Positions 6,940 through 14,989 of a stretch of 64,000 nt of DNA are shown here, one piece after another. The notes under the pieces are model-generated. The model worked only from the letters and a program-made list of their open reading frames with translations. It was not told the DNA's origin and made no database searches. The first letter of the stretch is position 1, and every line of letters starts with the position of its first letter. This DNA comes from an uncultured Clostridia bacterium (lineage in GTDB: Bacteria; Bacillota; Clostridia; Christensenellales; Borkfalkiaceae): the NCBI GenBank assembly GCA_934271255.1, contig CAKQQS010000001.1:62001-126000 (forward strand), in the 5' to 3' direction. A program made the translations under genes and the position numbers.

Positions 6940-8931
6940 TTATTTCAATAATTTTTGATAATAGTACACGGGCGACGCGCTCCAACCGTGGCACAGACTT
7001 CCCGCGTTGTCAAAGTCTTTGTAACCGAGTTCGGTTTCCCAAAAAGTCGTCGCGCCTTCGCTTAGCATTTTTGAATAAATCTTGTCTATTTCGCTTAATA
7101 CGAACTCTTTGTCGTCTGAAAGTTTCAGTATCGCGTCGAATCTGAACAAGTTCATGCTTAAAGTCGTGCCGATCGTAGTCGCCGAGTCTTTGTTTTCCTT
7201 GATGAGTTTTAAAATCTCGTCGCCGTCGCTTCCTTTGACGTCGCATAAAACGGCAAGCGAATTGACTAATACGCTCGCTTTTGCGTTGAACTTGTCGTCG
7301 CCGAAAGTTTTGAAAACTTTCCTTTCGTCGTCGTAAAAGGTTTCGTATATTGCGGCGTTAAGGTTCTCTCTTATTTGTTCGTAGCGACGAGCGTCTTCCC
7401 CAAAATATTTAAGCGTGTCGATATAATACCCCAAAGCGTACGAGAAAAACAAGTTTAACGGGGACTCGAATCCCCTATCGGTTTTATCCGCTCCGTCAAG
7501 CGTTTCTTTCCACTCGTAAAAGTCCCAGAACTCTCCCCTGAAATCGGCAAGAAGTCCGCCGTCCGCTTTTTCTATAAACCTTTCCGCAAGTTCTCGTAAA
7601 AAAGGCAATTTGCCGCGAACGAACTCTTTGTCGCCCGAATATACCAAATATTCGTAAACCTGCTCGAAATAGGACAGACTGAACGACGGTATCGGCAAAT
7701 CCACCCCCGCAGGGTAACATAAGGGCATAAACCCGTCTTCTCTTCTGCCGCGGCTCATCAATTCTATCGTCGCTCTCGCCATATCGTATTCTTTGAACGC
7801 GTAATACGAAAACAGCATTTGCAGTCTGCTGTCCGTGTTGTACGAGCATTGTTCACGCCACGGGCAATCTTCGTAAGATTCGTGTATACACAGTTCGAGC
7901 GTATGGCAAGCCGTGTCGTAAATCTTTTGTCTTAACTCGTTGCCCGCGTCGAACGGGACTTTTTGCATAGGATACCTTACGGGAATAATTCCGCACGTCT
8001 TTATATCCGCCGCCCCGTGAACGTTAAGTTGAATATATCTTACTCCCAGCCTTCTGAAATACCCGACGAAAGTTTGTTCTCCTTTTTTCGCCGTGTAATC
8101 GAAAGTAAAGTTTCTGCACCCGACGGCAGCGGGAACTCTGCCGTTATCCAGCCGTTCGCCGTAAGCAACGTCGATTTTAGTATTTTCGGCGCAGGACAAA
8201 TCCAGATACAAGTACCCGCAATCTTCCGTTCCCAAGTCGTAAATATAATATCTGCCGTCGCAATCTTTTACGCTTTCGCCCGTTTCCGCGTTGCTCATCG
8301 TAACGGCAAGTCTGTCGTCTTTTTCGGCATATTTAAACTCTCCTTCGCCGACGAGTTTTCCTGATAACAACGGCAGCGTAATCAACTTCTTTACCGGCCT
8401 GTCGACGCAATCGGCGACGAAATCTACCTTGACCGCGTTTTCAAACCCGTTTAAAAGGTCGTCCGTCGTCCATTCGTCGTCTTTCGTCGCGTCGTAGTGA
8501 TAGTTAAGACCGAGTTGGTAAGTTATAAACTCGCATACGTAACCGATATACCCTTTGTCTATTCTGCACAAAGTGGTTTCGTTGCTTGCCGACAAGACTT
8601 CTTGCCCTTCCGTTATTCTATACCAGAGTCCCGCGCTCAAATCCGCCGTAGCCGAACATTTTACGCCTATATGCCAACACAGTATTTTTACGCTGTTTTT
8701 ACCGCGATTACAGTAAGCCGTTACGTCTACGGTGTCTTTTACTTTGTAACTCGCATAATCTCTGTATTGACCGAAAGATACTGTTTTGCCGTTGATATAC
8801 AGAACGTAATCGCCGTTGACCGAAATCTCGACGGTTATTTTTCCTTTTTTGTCCGTATAAAAAAAGTCTGCGAAATCCACGTATTCGTCCGATTTGTTTT
8901 CATTGTTTTGCCATATCCAGAAGTTGTCCAT
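6940..8931 (-). CDS. Alpha-L-rhamnosidase-like glycoside hydrolase (GH78)
   Basis: 663 residues without a signal peptide, so probably cytoplasmic. The N-terminal half is beta-rich (MDNFWIWQNN, then GDYVLYINGKTVSFGQYRDY). The catalytic (alpha/alpha)6 barrel begins near residue 340 with ESYEDCPWREQCSYNTDSR, the GH78 equivalent of DCPQRER; its Asp and Glu are the expected acid residues. ATTFWE near the C-terminus is also typical. GH78 enzymes release terminal L-rhamnose from glycans or glycosides, probably after import of short oligosaccharides here. The start has only a weak site (GGGTGG) but a good promoter lies at 8960-8988. It is the first gene of a likely operon with fucI. Family is solid; exact substrate is not. 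Confidence 0.88.
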   Translation of the reverse strand: MDNFWIWQNNENKSDEYVDFADFFYTDKKGKITVEISVNGDYVLYINGKTVSFGQYRDYASYKVKDTVDVTAYCNRGKNSVKILCWHIGVKCSATADLSAGLWYRITEGQEVLSASNETTLCRIDKGYIGYVCEFITYQLGLNYHYDATKDDEWTTDDLLNGFENAVKVDFVADCVDRPVKKLITLPLLSGKLVGEGEFKYAEKDDRLAVTMSNAETGESVKDCDGRYYIYDLGTEDCGYLYLDLSCAENTKIDVAYGERLDNGRVPAAVGCRNFTFDYTAKKGEQTFVGYFRRLGVRYIQLNVHGAADIKTCGIIPVRYPMQKVPFDAGNELRQKIYDTACHTLELCIHESYEDCPWREQCSYNTDSRLQMLFSYYAFKEYDMARATIELMSRGRREDGFMPLCYPAGVDLPIPSFSLSYFEQVYEYLVYSGDKEFVRGKLPFLRELAERFIEKADGGLLADFRGEFWDFYEWKETLDGADKTDRGFESPLNLFFSYALGYYIDTLKYFGEDARRYEQIRENLNAAIYETFYDDERKVFKTFGDDKFNAKASVLVNSLAVLCDVKGSDGDEILKLIKENKDSATTIGTTLSMNLFRFDAILKLSDDKEFVLSEIDKIYSKMLSEGATTFWETELGYKDFDNAGSLCHGWSASPVYYYQKLLK

Positions 8932-8959
8932 AAACCACCCTTTTTAAGTTCGTATTCAC

Positions 8960-8988
8960 ATTGTAACACATTTAAAAAATTATTTCAA
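8960..8988 (-). promoter_or_regulatory. Promoter of the rhamnosidase-fucI unit
   Basis: TTGAAA (8983-8988) and TACAAT (8960-8965) on the minus strand, with a 17-base spacer, 30 bases before the start codon. Confidence 0.7.
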
Positions 8989-9050
8989 TTCCCTTATCTA
9001 AAAAAATAACCCTTGCGAGTATTTTTCCGCCCTATTATTTGCGGTAGTCA

Positions 9051-9079
9051 TTGACAAAACGAGCCTTATATGGTATCAT
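9051..9079 (+). promoter_or_regulatory. Promoter of the dlt operon
   Basis: TTGACA (9051-9056) and TATCAT (9074-9079) with a 17-base spacer. It overlaps the ATG of a longer possible dltA reading, which supports the downstream start at 9111. Confidence 0.8.
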
Positions 9080-9110
9080 TATTTATAAAGTTGAAAACAA
9101 AAGGTGTATT

Positions 9111-10649
9111 ATGAAAACCATTTTAGATTATTTGGAAAAAACCGCGCTGAATTACCCCGAAAAAATTGCTTTTTCGGACGTTGCCGAGTCGGTAACTTTC
9201 GGCGAATTCGTTTTCGATTGTAAAAAAATCGCGTCGAAAATAAAACCCGCCGTTATGACGGGACTGAGAAAAAACTTACCCGTCGCCGTTTTCGATAACC
9301 GCGACGTAGAAACGCTTAAAGGTATGTTCGCCGTCTTGTACGGCGGGAATTATTACGTCGTGCTCGATTCCGACTCGCCTGCCAAAAGACTTCAAAAAAT
9401 ATTCGACGTTATAAAACCCGTGGCAGTGTTAGGCTCGGACAAGAACAGTGAAAAGTTTTCCGCTATTTCGACCGACGCGCCTTTCTTTAAAACGAAAGAC
9501 TGTTCGGACTGCGAAGTCGATGAAAAGTATCTGACCGAGCAAAGGCAAAACGCCGTGTCGACGGACCCTATCTACTCCTTGTTTACTTCGGGTTCGACGG
9601 GGACGCCGAAAGGAGCCGTTTTAACGCACCTGAACGTAATTACGTACACGACTTGGTTTATCGAGAAGTTCGATATAACCCCGGAAACGAAGTTCGGAAG
9701 TCAGACGCCTTTCTATTTTTCGATGTCCGTTTCGGATATATTCGGTACGGTTATGACGGGCGCGACGTTCCATATTATTCCTAAATCGTATTTTTCTTTC
9801 CCCATTCAACTCGTAAGGTTTTTAAACGACAGAGAAATAAACACTCTTTACTGGGTGCCCAGCGCGATGTCTATCGTGGCGAACGTCAAACTGTTCGATT
9901 ACGAAAAACCGAAGTTTTTGAAAAGAGTTATGTTTTGCGGGGAAGTAATGCATAACAAACAACTCAATTACTGGCGCAAGCATTTGCCCGACGTAAAATA
10001 CGCTAATCTTTTCGGACCGACCGAAACGGCGGACGTTTGCGTGTTCTACGAAGTCGACCGTGAGTTTAGCAACGACGAGAGTTTGCCGATAGGAAAACAT
10101 TGCGACAACTGCGATACGTTCATTATAGACGACGACGGTAAACTCGTTACCGAACAAGGCGTTATAGGCGAGTTGTACGCGCGCGGTCCGTTCGTCGGGT
10201 GCGGATATTACGACAACCCCGAAAAAACCGCGGCGGCGTTCGTGCAAAACCCGATAAACGACCATTATCCCGAAATAGTGTATAAGACGGGCGATCTCGT
10301 TAAGTTGAACGAGTACGGCGAATACGTTTTTCTGGGAAGAAAAGATTTTCAGATTAAGCATTTAGGCTACCGCATAGAACTCGGCGAAATAGAAACGGCG
10401 GCAAGTTGCGTCGATAACGTAACCACGGTCGTTTGCGTGTACGATTCGGGCAAAGACTCAATCGTTATGATTTACGTCGGAAAGGCTAAAACGCAAGACG
10501 TTACGGAATCGCTTAAAACCAAATTGCCATATTATATGGTGCCGAACGTCGTGATTAAAGCGAAAGAAATGCCGTATAACGCCAACGGTAAAATCGACCG
10601 TGCGTTTTTGAAGAACAATTATAAAACTTTAATACAAGGAGAACAATGA
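9111..10649 (+). CDS. dltA: D-alanine--carrier protein ligase-like adenylating enzyme
   Basis: 512 residues of the AMP-binding superfamily. FTSGSTGTPKG near residue 160 is the nucleotide P-loop, NLFGPTETADV is the adenylate motif, YKTGDL and GRKDFQIKHLGYRIELGE are the hinge, and NANGKIDR near the C-terminus holds the catalytic lysine. In Dlt systems this enzyme activates D-alanine and loads it on DltC for transfer to teichoic acids. I chose the ATG at 9111 because AGGTG precedes it and the promoter lies upstream. The stop overlaps the dltC start (ATGA). The substrate is inferred from the dltA-C-B-D context, since the same fold serves many amino acids. Confidence 0.87.
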   Translation: MKTILDYLEKTALNYPEKIAFSDVAESVTFGEFVFDCKKIASKIKPAVMTGLRKNLPVAVFDNRDVETLKGMFAVLYGGNYYVVLDSDSPAKRLQKIFDVIKPVAVLGSDKNSEKFSAISTDAPFFKTKDCSDCEVDEKYLTEQRQNAVSTDPIYSLFTSGSTGTPKGAVLTHLNVITYTTWFIEKFDITPETKFGSQTPFYFSMSVSDIFGTVMTGATFHIIPKSYFSFPIQLVRFLNDREINTLYWVPSAMSIVANVKLFDYEKPKFLKRVMFCGEVMHNKQLNYWRKHLPDVKYANLFGPTETADVCVFYEVDREFSNDESLPIGKHCDNCDTFIIDDDGKLVTEQGVIGELYARGPFVGCGYYDNPEKTAAAFVQNPINDHYPEIVYKTGDLVKLNEYGEYVFLGRKDFQIKHLGYRIELGEIETAASCVDNVTTVVCVYDSGKDSIVMIYVGKAKTQDVTESLKTKLPYYMVPNVVIKAKEMPYNANGKIDRAFLKNNYKTLIQGEQ

Positions 10650-10879
10650 TGGAAAAACTTTTAAAAATCTTAAACGAGTTAAAACCCGACGTAGATTTTG
10701 CAACGGAAACGGATTTGATAGGCAAGGGAATATTGACTTCTTTCGATATAGTAAGACTCGTAGTCGAATTGAACAACGAGTTCGATATTGAAATTACCCC
10801 TATACATATCCTTCCCGAAAACTTTTATTCCGCAAAAACGATTATGGATTTGATTGAGAAAATCGAAGACGAGGATTGA
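10646..10879 (+). CDS. dltC: DltC-like acyl carrier protein
   Basis: 77 residues, the usual DltC size. The stretch GILTSFDIVRLVVEL contains the serine expected to carry 4'-phosphopantetheine, at the start of helix 2. The usual Asp-Ser is Thr-Ser here. The protein would accept D-alanine from DltA at the inner face and pass it to the DltB channel. ATG overlaps the dltA stop by four bases and AAGGAG lies just upstream, so translation is probably coupled. Confidence 0.85.
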   Translation: MMEKLLKILNELKPDVDFATETDLIGKGILTSFDIVRLVVELNNEFDIEITPIHILPENFYSAKTIMDLIEKIEDED

Positions 10880-10882
10880 TAA

Positions 10883-12463
10883 ATGAACAAAATGCTCATA
10901 GTAATGTTTTTACTTTTTATGAGTGTGGTTTTCGGCGTTTATTTTATCTTTCCGAAAAATAAACGATATATCGTGCTTTTGGTCGCAAGTTTGCTGTTTT
11001 ACGCAATATACAGCAAACTTTTGACTTTATTTATGCTATCTACCATCGTTTCGATATATTTTGCGGGAATCGGACTGAACAAACTTGACGATAAGTTCGA
11101 AACGCAAAAACAAACGCTTGAAAAACCGCAACGCAAAATCTTAAAAGCAAAGTTCAAGAAAAAGAAAACTTTAATAGTCGCTTCGGCAATCGTTCTGAAT
11201 CTCGCGTTTATCGCCGTTCTTAAATACTCGGGAATGTTCGCGGATATTTTTGAAGGCATACTTTCGTGGTTTAAAGTAACCAAAAAGTTGCCCGTTCTTA
11301 AAATCGGGTTGCCGTTGGGAATATCTTACTACACCCTTTCCGCAATCGGGTATCTCGTCGACGTAAAACGCGGAAAGTACAGAGCCGAAACGAACGTTTT
11401 AAAAGTCGCTTTGTTCATATCTTATTTTCCGCAACTGCTGGAAGGACCTTTCGCCACGTACGACAAACAGGGCGTGAGTTTTTACGAAGGACACGATTAC
11501 GATACCAGGCGTTGTTCGGAAGGGTTACTCACCGTGCTGTGGGGATTTTTTAAAAAAATCGTCATTGCCGACCGACTTGCGATTATAGCGAGCGAAGTGT
11601 TTAAAAATTACGCGGACTACAACGGGTTATTCGTGGCAATCGGCGTTTTGGCGTTTACGTTTCAACTTTACGCGGAGTTCTCGGGTCTTATCGACGTTGC
11701 GATAGGCATAAGCAAAATGTTCGGAATAGAACTCGCAAAAAACTTCGAGCAGCCTTTCTTTTCAAAAAACGTCAACGAGTTTTGGCGCAGGTGGCATATC
11801 TCTTTGGGAGCATGGTTCAGGGAATACCTTTTCTACCCCATATCCATGTCTAAACCTTTTATGAGTTTAACAAAAAAATTGCACGGGAAAGTAAACCCTT
11901 TCTTCGAAGCGTTTATTCCGTCAATGTTCGCGCTGTTTTTCGTTTGGTTTGCAAACGGGTTGTGGCACGGAGCAAGCCTTAAATACGTCGTATACGGGTT
12001 ATACTACTACGTCATTATGATGATAGGAACGTGCCTTGACCCGTTGTCGAAAAAACTTTCGGTAAAACTCGGCGTTACCCCCGACTCCAAAAAAGAAAAA
12101 GTTTTTAACGCGTTGAGAATAGCGCGGACGTTTTTAATCGTAAATCTGGGCTTTATCATTTTCCGCGCAACCGACCTTGCGACTGCGGGCAAAATGTTCG
12201 CGGGGCTTTTCGGTTCCGGCAAACTAGGGTTTAACGCGGGCGTTATCGACGCGTACGATCTGGCGTTATGTATTTTAGGCGTTATAATTCTTATCGTTAC
12301 GGACACGATAAAAGAATATAAAATCGACGTAAAAGAACTCATCGTTCAAAGAAACTCCGTTTTAAGATACGCCGTTTATCTTTCGGTGTTCTTTATTATC
12401 GTCATATTCGGCGCGTACGGGCAAGGCTATATCCCCGTCGACCCGATTTACGGAGGGTTCTGA
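10883..12463 (+). CDS. dltB: DltB-like MBOAT acyltransferase
   Basis: 526 residues with about ten membrane spans. FWRRWHISLGAWFREYLFYP and WFANGLWHGASLKYVVYG are the two MBOAT signatures; the histidine in GLWHG is the conserved catalytic one. MBOAT proteins of Dlt systems carry the D-alanyl group across the membrane together with DltD. AlgI-like alginate or polysaccharide O-acetylation is the alternative, but the adjacent carrier protein and ligase favour Dlt. There is a basic loop at about residues 75-95. It starts three bases after dltC and overlaps the next gene by one base. Confidence 0.88.
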   Translation: MNKMLIVMFLLFMSVVFGVYFIFPKNKRYIVLLVASLLFYAIYSKLLTLFMLSTIVSIYFAGIGLNKLDDKFETQKQTLEKPQRKILKAKFKKKKTLIVASAIVLNLAFIAVLKYSGMFADIFEGILSWFKVTKKLPVLKIGLPLGISYYTLSAIGYLVDVKRGKYRAETNVLKVALFISYFPQLLEGPFATYDKQGVSFYEGHDYDTRRCSEGLLTVLWGFFKKIVIADRLAIIASEVFKNYADYNGLFVAIGVLAFTFQLYAEFSGLIDVAIGISKMFGIELAKNFEQPFFSKNVNEFWRRWHISLGAWFREYLFYPISMSKPFMSLTKKLHGKVNPFFEAFIPSMFALFFVWFANGLWHGASLKYVVYGLYYYVIMMIGTCLDPLSKKLSVKLGVTPDSKKEKVFNALRIARTFLIVNLGFIIFRATDLATAGKMFAGLFGSGKLGFNAGVIDAYDLALCILGVIILIVTDTIKEYKIDVKELIVQRNSVLRYAVYLSVFFIIVIFGAYGQGYIPVDPIYGGF

Positions 12464-13452
12464 TGAAAAAAGCGTTGAAAATTATATGTTTTATCGCAGT
12501 GTTCGTTATGCTGTACCTATATCTGGGATTCGTATTGTTGCCGAAAGATATTCACGATTCGGGCGGAGAAAAATATTACAGCGCGATAGCGTACAGGGAC
12601 GAGCCGAAAAACACTCTGGACGTTATGTTTTTCGGAAACTCCGACCTTTACAACGGCGTTTCGCCTATGGAAATATACCAAAACACGGGTATTCGCTCTT
12701 TCGGGTGCGGAGTCGCGCACCAAACGACGTCTTCCGCTTACGACCAGATTAAAGGCAGTATTCAAAGACAACGGTTGCAACTAGCAGTTATCGAAGCCGA
12801 TTTCTTTTATCAACCCAACAAAAAGTTTCTCGGTTCGCGTATGTACGACTACGCGTTACTTATAGCCCCTTTCTTTTATCATTCAAGGTGGAAAGAACTT
12901 TCTTGGAAAGATTTCGTTTCCGCCCCCAACTTAAAAGGCAAAGACAATTATATGAAAGGCTATATTTATTCGGACGTCGTTAAAAAATACGAACTTAAAC
13001 CGAATTATATGGCAGACAAGAACGCTCCGCCGAAAAATATTGAAAAGTCGATTTTACGCGATTTCGATAAAATCTACAATCTGTGTAAAAAGAACGACGT
13101 AAAACTTATGTTGGTAACCGTTCCGTCCCCTATTTCCTGGTCGAACGAAAAATCTAACGGAATCCAACGACTTTGCGACGAATACAACGAGAAAGACGGC
13201 GATTATTTTATCAACTATTACGATATGAATCTGGGCCTCGACGGGTTCGACTACGCCACTCATTTCAGGGACAACGGAGACCACTGTAATGTTCACGGGG
13301 CGAAAGTCGTTTCGAAGGCGTTGGGAAAATATTTGAAAGACAAATACGATTTGCCCGATTATTCAAATGACGCTAAATGGCAGACGTCTTTGCAAAAATA
13401 CCATAAACGCATTCAAAAAAAGCCGAAAGATAACGCTCCTTTTGTCGCGTAA
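12463..13452 (+). CDS. dltD: DltD-like SGNH-fold protein
   Basis: 329 residues: one N-terminal membrane anchor (about 5-27), then an extracellular SGNH-like domain. FFGNSDLYNGVSP near residue 60 carries the nucleophile serine and HFRDNGDHCNVHGAK near residue 270 carries the Asp/His pair. DltD acts outside the membrane in the last step of D-alanyl transfer. Sequence similarity also reaches AlgJ/AlgX-like proteins, so the symbol rests on operon position as the fourth gene after dltA, dltC and dltB. A strong terminator follows. Confidence 0.78.
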   Translation: MKKALKIICFIAVFVMLYLYLGFVLLPKDIHDSGGEKYYSAIAYRDEPKNTLDVMFFGNSDLYNGVSPMEIYQNTGIRSFGCGVAHQTTSSAYDQIKGSIQRQRLQLAVIEADFFYQPNKKFLGSRMYDYALLIAPFFYHSRWKELSWKDFVSAPNLKGKDNYMKGYIYSDVVKKYELKPNYMADKNAPPKNIEKSILRDFDKIYNLCKKNDVKLMLVTVPSPISWSNEKSNGIQRLCDEYNEKDGDYFINYYDMNLGLDGFDYATHFRDNGDHCNVHGAKVVSKALGKYLKDKYDLPDYSNDAKWQTSLQKYHKRIQKKPKDNAPFVA

Positions 13453-13480
13453 ATCGGTTACGAGTTTATAAAAACAAATC

Positions 13481-13526
13481 ACGCCCTGCAATCAAGCCTT
13501 TCGGCTGTTTTGCAGGGCGTTTTTTT
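13481..13526 (+). terminator. Terminator of the dlt operon
   Basis: Stem ACGCCCTGCAA / TTTGCAGGGCGT followed by seven T. Confidence 0.9.
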
Positions 13527-13534
13527 CGCAATTT

Positions 13535-13562
13535 AAAACGGACGGCAGTCGCCGTCCGTTTT
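13535..13562 (-). terminator. Terminator behind a vanished minus-strand gene
   Basis: Perfect stem AAAACGGACGGC / GCCGTCCGTTTT. It lies 14 bases after the stop of the coding remnant at 13576-13641, which explains why it is there. Confidence 0.65.
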
Positions 13563-13575
13563 GGTCTTTAATTTA

Positions 13576-13641
13576 TCAGTCCGCTTTTACGCCGTTTTTG
13601 TAATAAACGATCGTTTCGGTCGTGTTGTCGTAGCGGAATGG
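13576..13641 (-). pseudogene. C-terminal remnant of a lost gene
   Basis: Reading the minus strand gives PFRYDNTTETIVYYKNGVKAD followed by TGA, with a stop directly before the proline. The codons look like those of real genes here and a terminator follows, so I infer the last 21 codons of a deleted gene. No family can be assigned. The rest of the gap 13453-13822 holds terminators, a promoter and the riboswitch. Confidence 0.35.
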
Positions 13642-13661
13642 TTATATATTATATAAATCGA

Positions 13662-13690
13662 TTGACAAAAAAGTTGGAACGTTATATAAT
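13662..13690 (+). promoter_or_regulatory. Promoter of the cation efflux gene
   Basis: TTGACA (13662-13667) and TATAAT (13685-13690) with a 17-base spacer, both consensus. Transcription should start near 13697, just before the riboswitch. Confidence 0.9.
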
Positions 13691-13699
13691 ATTTATAAT

Positions 13700-13766
13700 A
13701 TAGTCAGGCAATTATTTGTCGGGTTACACCGTAACAGTGGGTATACTAACACCGCAGGACAGTTAA
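13700..13766 (+). promoter_or_regulatory. NiCo (czcD-type) riboswitch aptamer
   Basis: The leader shows the order CAGGCAA, CGGG, a short arm, GTAACAG, then CGCAGGACAG, as I remember for the NiCo riboswitch that senses Ni2+ or Co2+. It sits between a consensus promoter and a CDF metal exporter, the classical context. The last conserved block (GGACAG) is also the left arm of a terminator, so metal binding should free transcription. The match is from memory and not from a covariance model. Confidence 0.72.
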
Positions 13767-13795
13767 AAACATATACTGTTCTATGGTGTTTTTTT
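13748..13795 (+). terminator. Riboswitch-controlled terminator before the cation efflux gene
   Basis: Sixteen-base stem AACACCGCAGGACAGT / ACTGTTCTATGGTGTT, with two G-T pairs and one mismatch, followed by seven T. The left arm overlaps the aptamer 3' end. Confidence 0.85.
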
Positions 13796-13822
13796 AATAA
13801 ACCCTATTCGGGAGATAGTTTT

Positions 13823-14923
13823 ATGAAAAGGAAAAAAATCAGATGCGTCGGCGAAACGACGGAAAAAGCGTCTTTGCCCGTAAAATCTACCGCCGTTAAA
13901 GTTTCGCTCGTCAGTATAATCGGCAACGCGATTCTTTCGGCGTTTAAATTATTTGCGGGTATATTCGCGAAATCGGGGGCGATGATAAGCGACGCCGTAC
14001 ACTCCGCTTCGGACGTGTTCAGCAGCATTATAGTTATTATCGGCGTAAACATTTCGTCAAAAGCGCCCGACAAATCCCACCCGTACGGACACGACCGTTT
14101 CGAGTGCGTTTCGGCAATAGTGCTTGCCGTCGTTTTGTTCATCACGGGTTTGTTTATCGGTTACAAAGCAATCGATCAGATGGCTTCGGGCAATATTAAA
14201 GACATTACCGTTCCCGGACTTTTAGCCCTTATCGCGGCGGGCGTTTCAATCGCCGTTAAAGAAGCGATGTACTGGTACACCCGGTTCTACGCGAAAAAAA
14301 TCAAGTCGGACGCGTTGATGGCGGACGCCTGGCACCACAGAAGCGACGCGCTGTCTTCGGTAGGCTCTCTTGCGGGTATTCTGGGCGCAAGACTCGGACT
14401 CCCCATCTTAGACCCGATTGCAAGTTTGGTTATTTGCTTGTTCATCGCAAAAGCGGCGTTCGATATATTTAAAGACGCTATCAATAAAATGGTAGACCAC
14501 AGTTGCGACGAAGAAACGGAAAATAAAATCAAAAATCTCGTTTTGGCGCAAGACGGCGTTTTGGGTATAGATTTGTTTCAAACGAGAGAATTCGGCGCAA
14601 GAATATACGTCGATATAGAAATACGCGCGGACGGCAATCTGACTCTTAACGAAAGCCACAAGATAGCCGAAAAAGTCCATAACGCCATCGAACAAACCTT
14701 TGACGTGGTAAAACACATAACCGTTCACGTAAACCCCGACCATACGGCGGTTACGAAACAACCCGACGAAAACGGCGATATGCCTAGCGACGTGAACGAC
14801 GGCGAATTAAAAGAGTTAGCCGACGAAAACGGCGATATGCCTAGCGACGTGAACTACGGCGAGTTAAAAGAGTTAACCGACGAAAACGGCGATATGCCTA
14901 GCGACGTGAACGACGAGCAATAA
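13823..14923 (+). CDS. Cation diffusion facilitator, metal efflux pump with repeat tail
   Basis: 366 residues. Six membrane spans lie at about residues 20-220, with metal-site sequences SDAVHSASD in span 2 and DAWHHRSD in span 5 and the family motif KSHPYGHDRFE. A cytoplasmic ferredoxin-like domain follows (VLGIDLFQTREFGARIYVDIEI, KHITVHVNPDH). CDF proteins export divalent metals in exchange for protons. The riboswitch points to Co2+ or Ni2+, though Zn2+ cannot be excluded from sequence. The last 50 residues are a tandem acidic repeat not usual for the family. GGGAGA eight bases before the ATG supports the start. Confidence 0.9.
   Translation: MKRKKIRCVGETTEKASLPVKSTAVKVSLVSIIGNAILSAFKLFAGIFAKSGAMISDAVHSASDVFSSIIVIIGVNISSKAPDKSHPYGHDRFECVSAIVLAVVLFITGLFIGYKAIDQMASGNIKDITVPGLLALIAAGVSIAVKEAMYWYTRFYAKKIKSDALMADAWHHRSDALSSVGSLAGILGARLGLPILDPIASLVICLFIAKAAFDIFKDAINKMVDHSCDEETENKIKNLVLAQDGVLGIDLFQTREFGARIYVDIEIRADGNLTLNESHKIAEKVHNAIEQTFDVVKHITVHVNPDHTAVTKQPDENGDMPSDVNDGELKELADENGDMPSDVNYGELKELTDENGDMPSDVNDEQ
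14765..14914 (+). repeat. 57-bp in-frame tandem repeat in the CDF gene
   Basis: Two full units and one shortened unit, starting at 14765, 14822 and 14879. Each encodes DENGDMPSDVN(D/Y)GELKEL(A/T). The units are nearly identical in DNA, indicating a recent duplication or a slippage-prone, length-variable tail. Confidence 0.95.
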
Positions 14924-14949
14924 ATAATAATTTACGACGTAAATGAAAA

Positions 14950-14982
14950 AACAACGGCGGTTGCAAGTTGCAACCGCCGTTG
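14950..14982. terminator. Bidirectional terminator between the CDF gene and pfkA
   Basis: Perfect stem ACAACGGCGGTTGCAA / TTGCAACCGCCGTTGT, with A and T runs on opposite sides, between two convergent genes. Confidence 0.88.
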
Positions 14983-14989
14983 TTTATTA

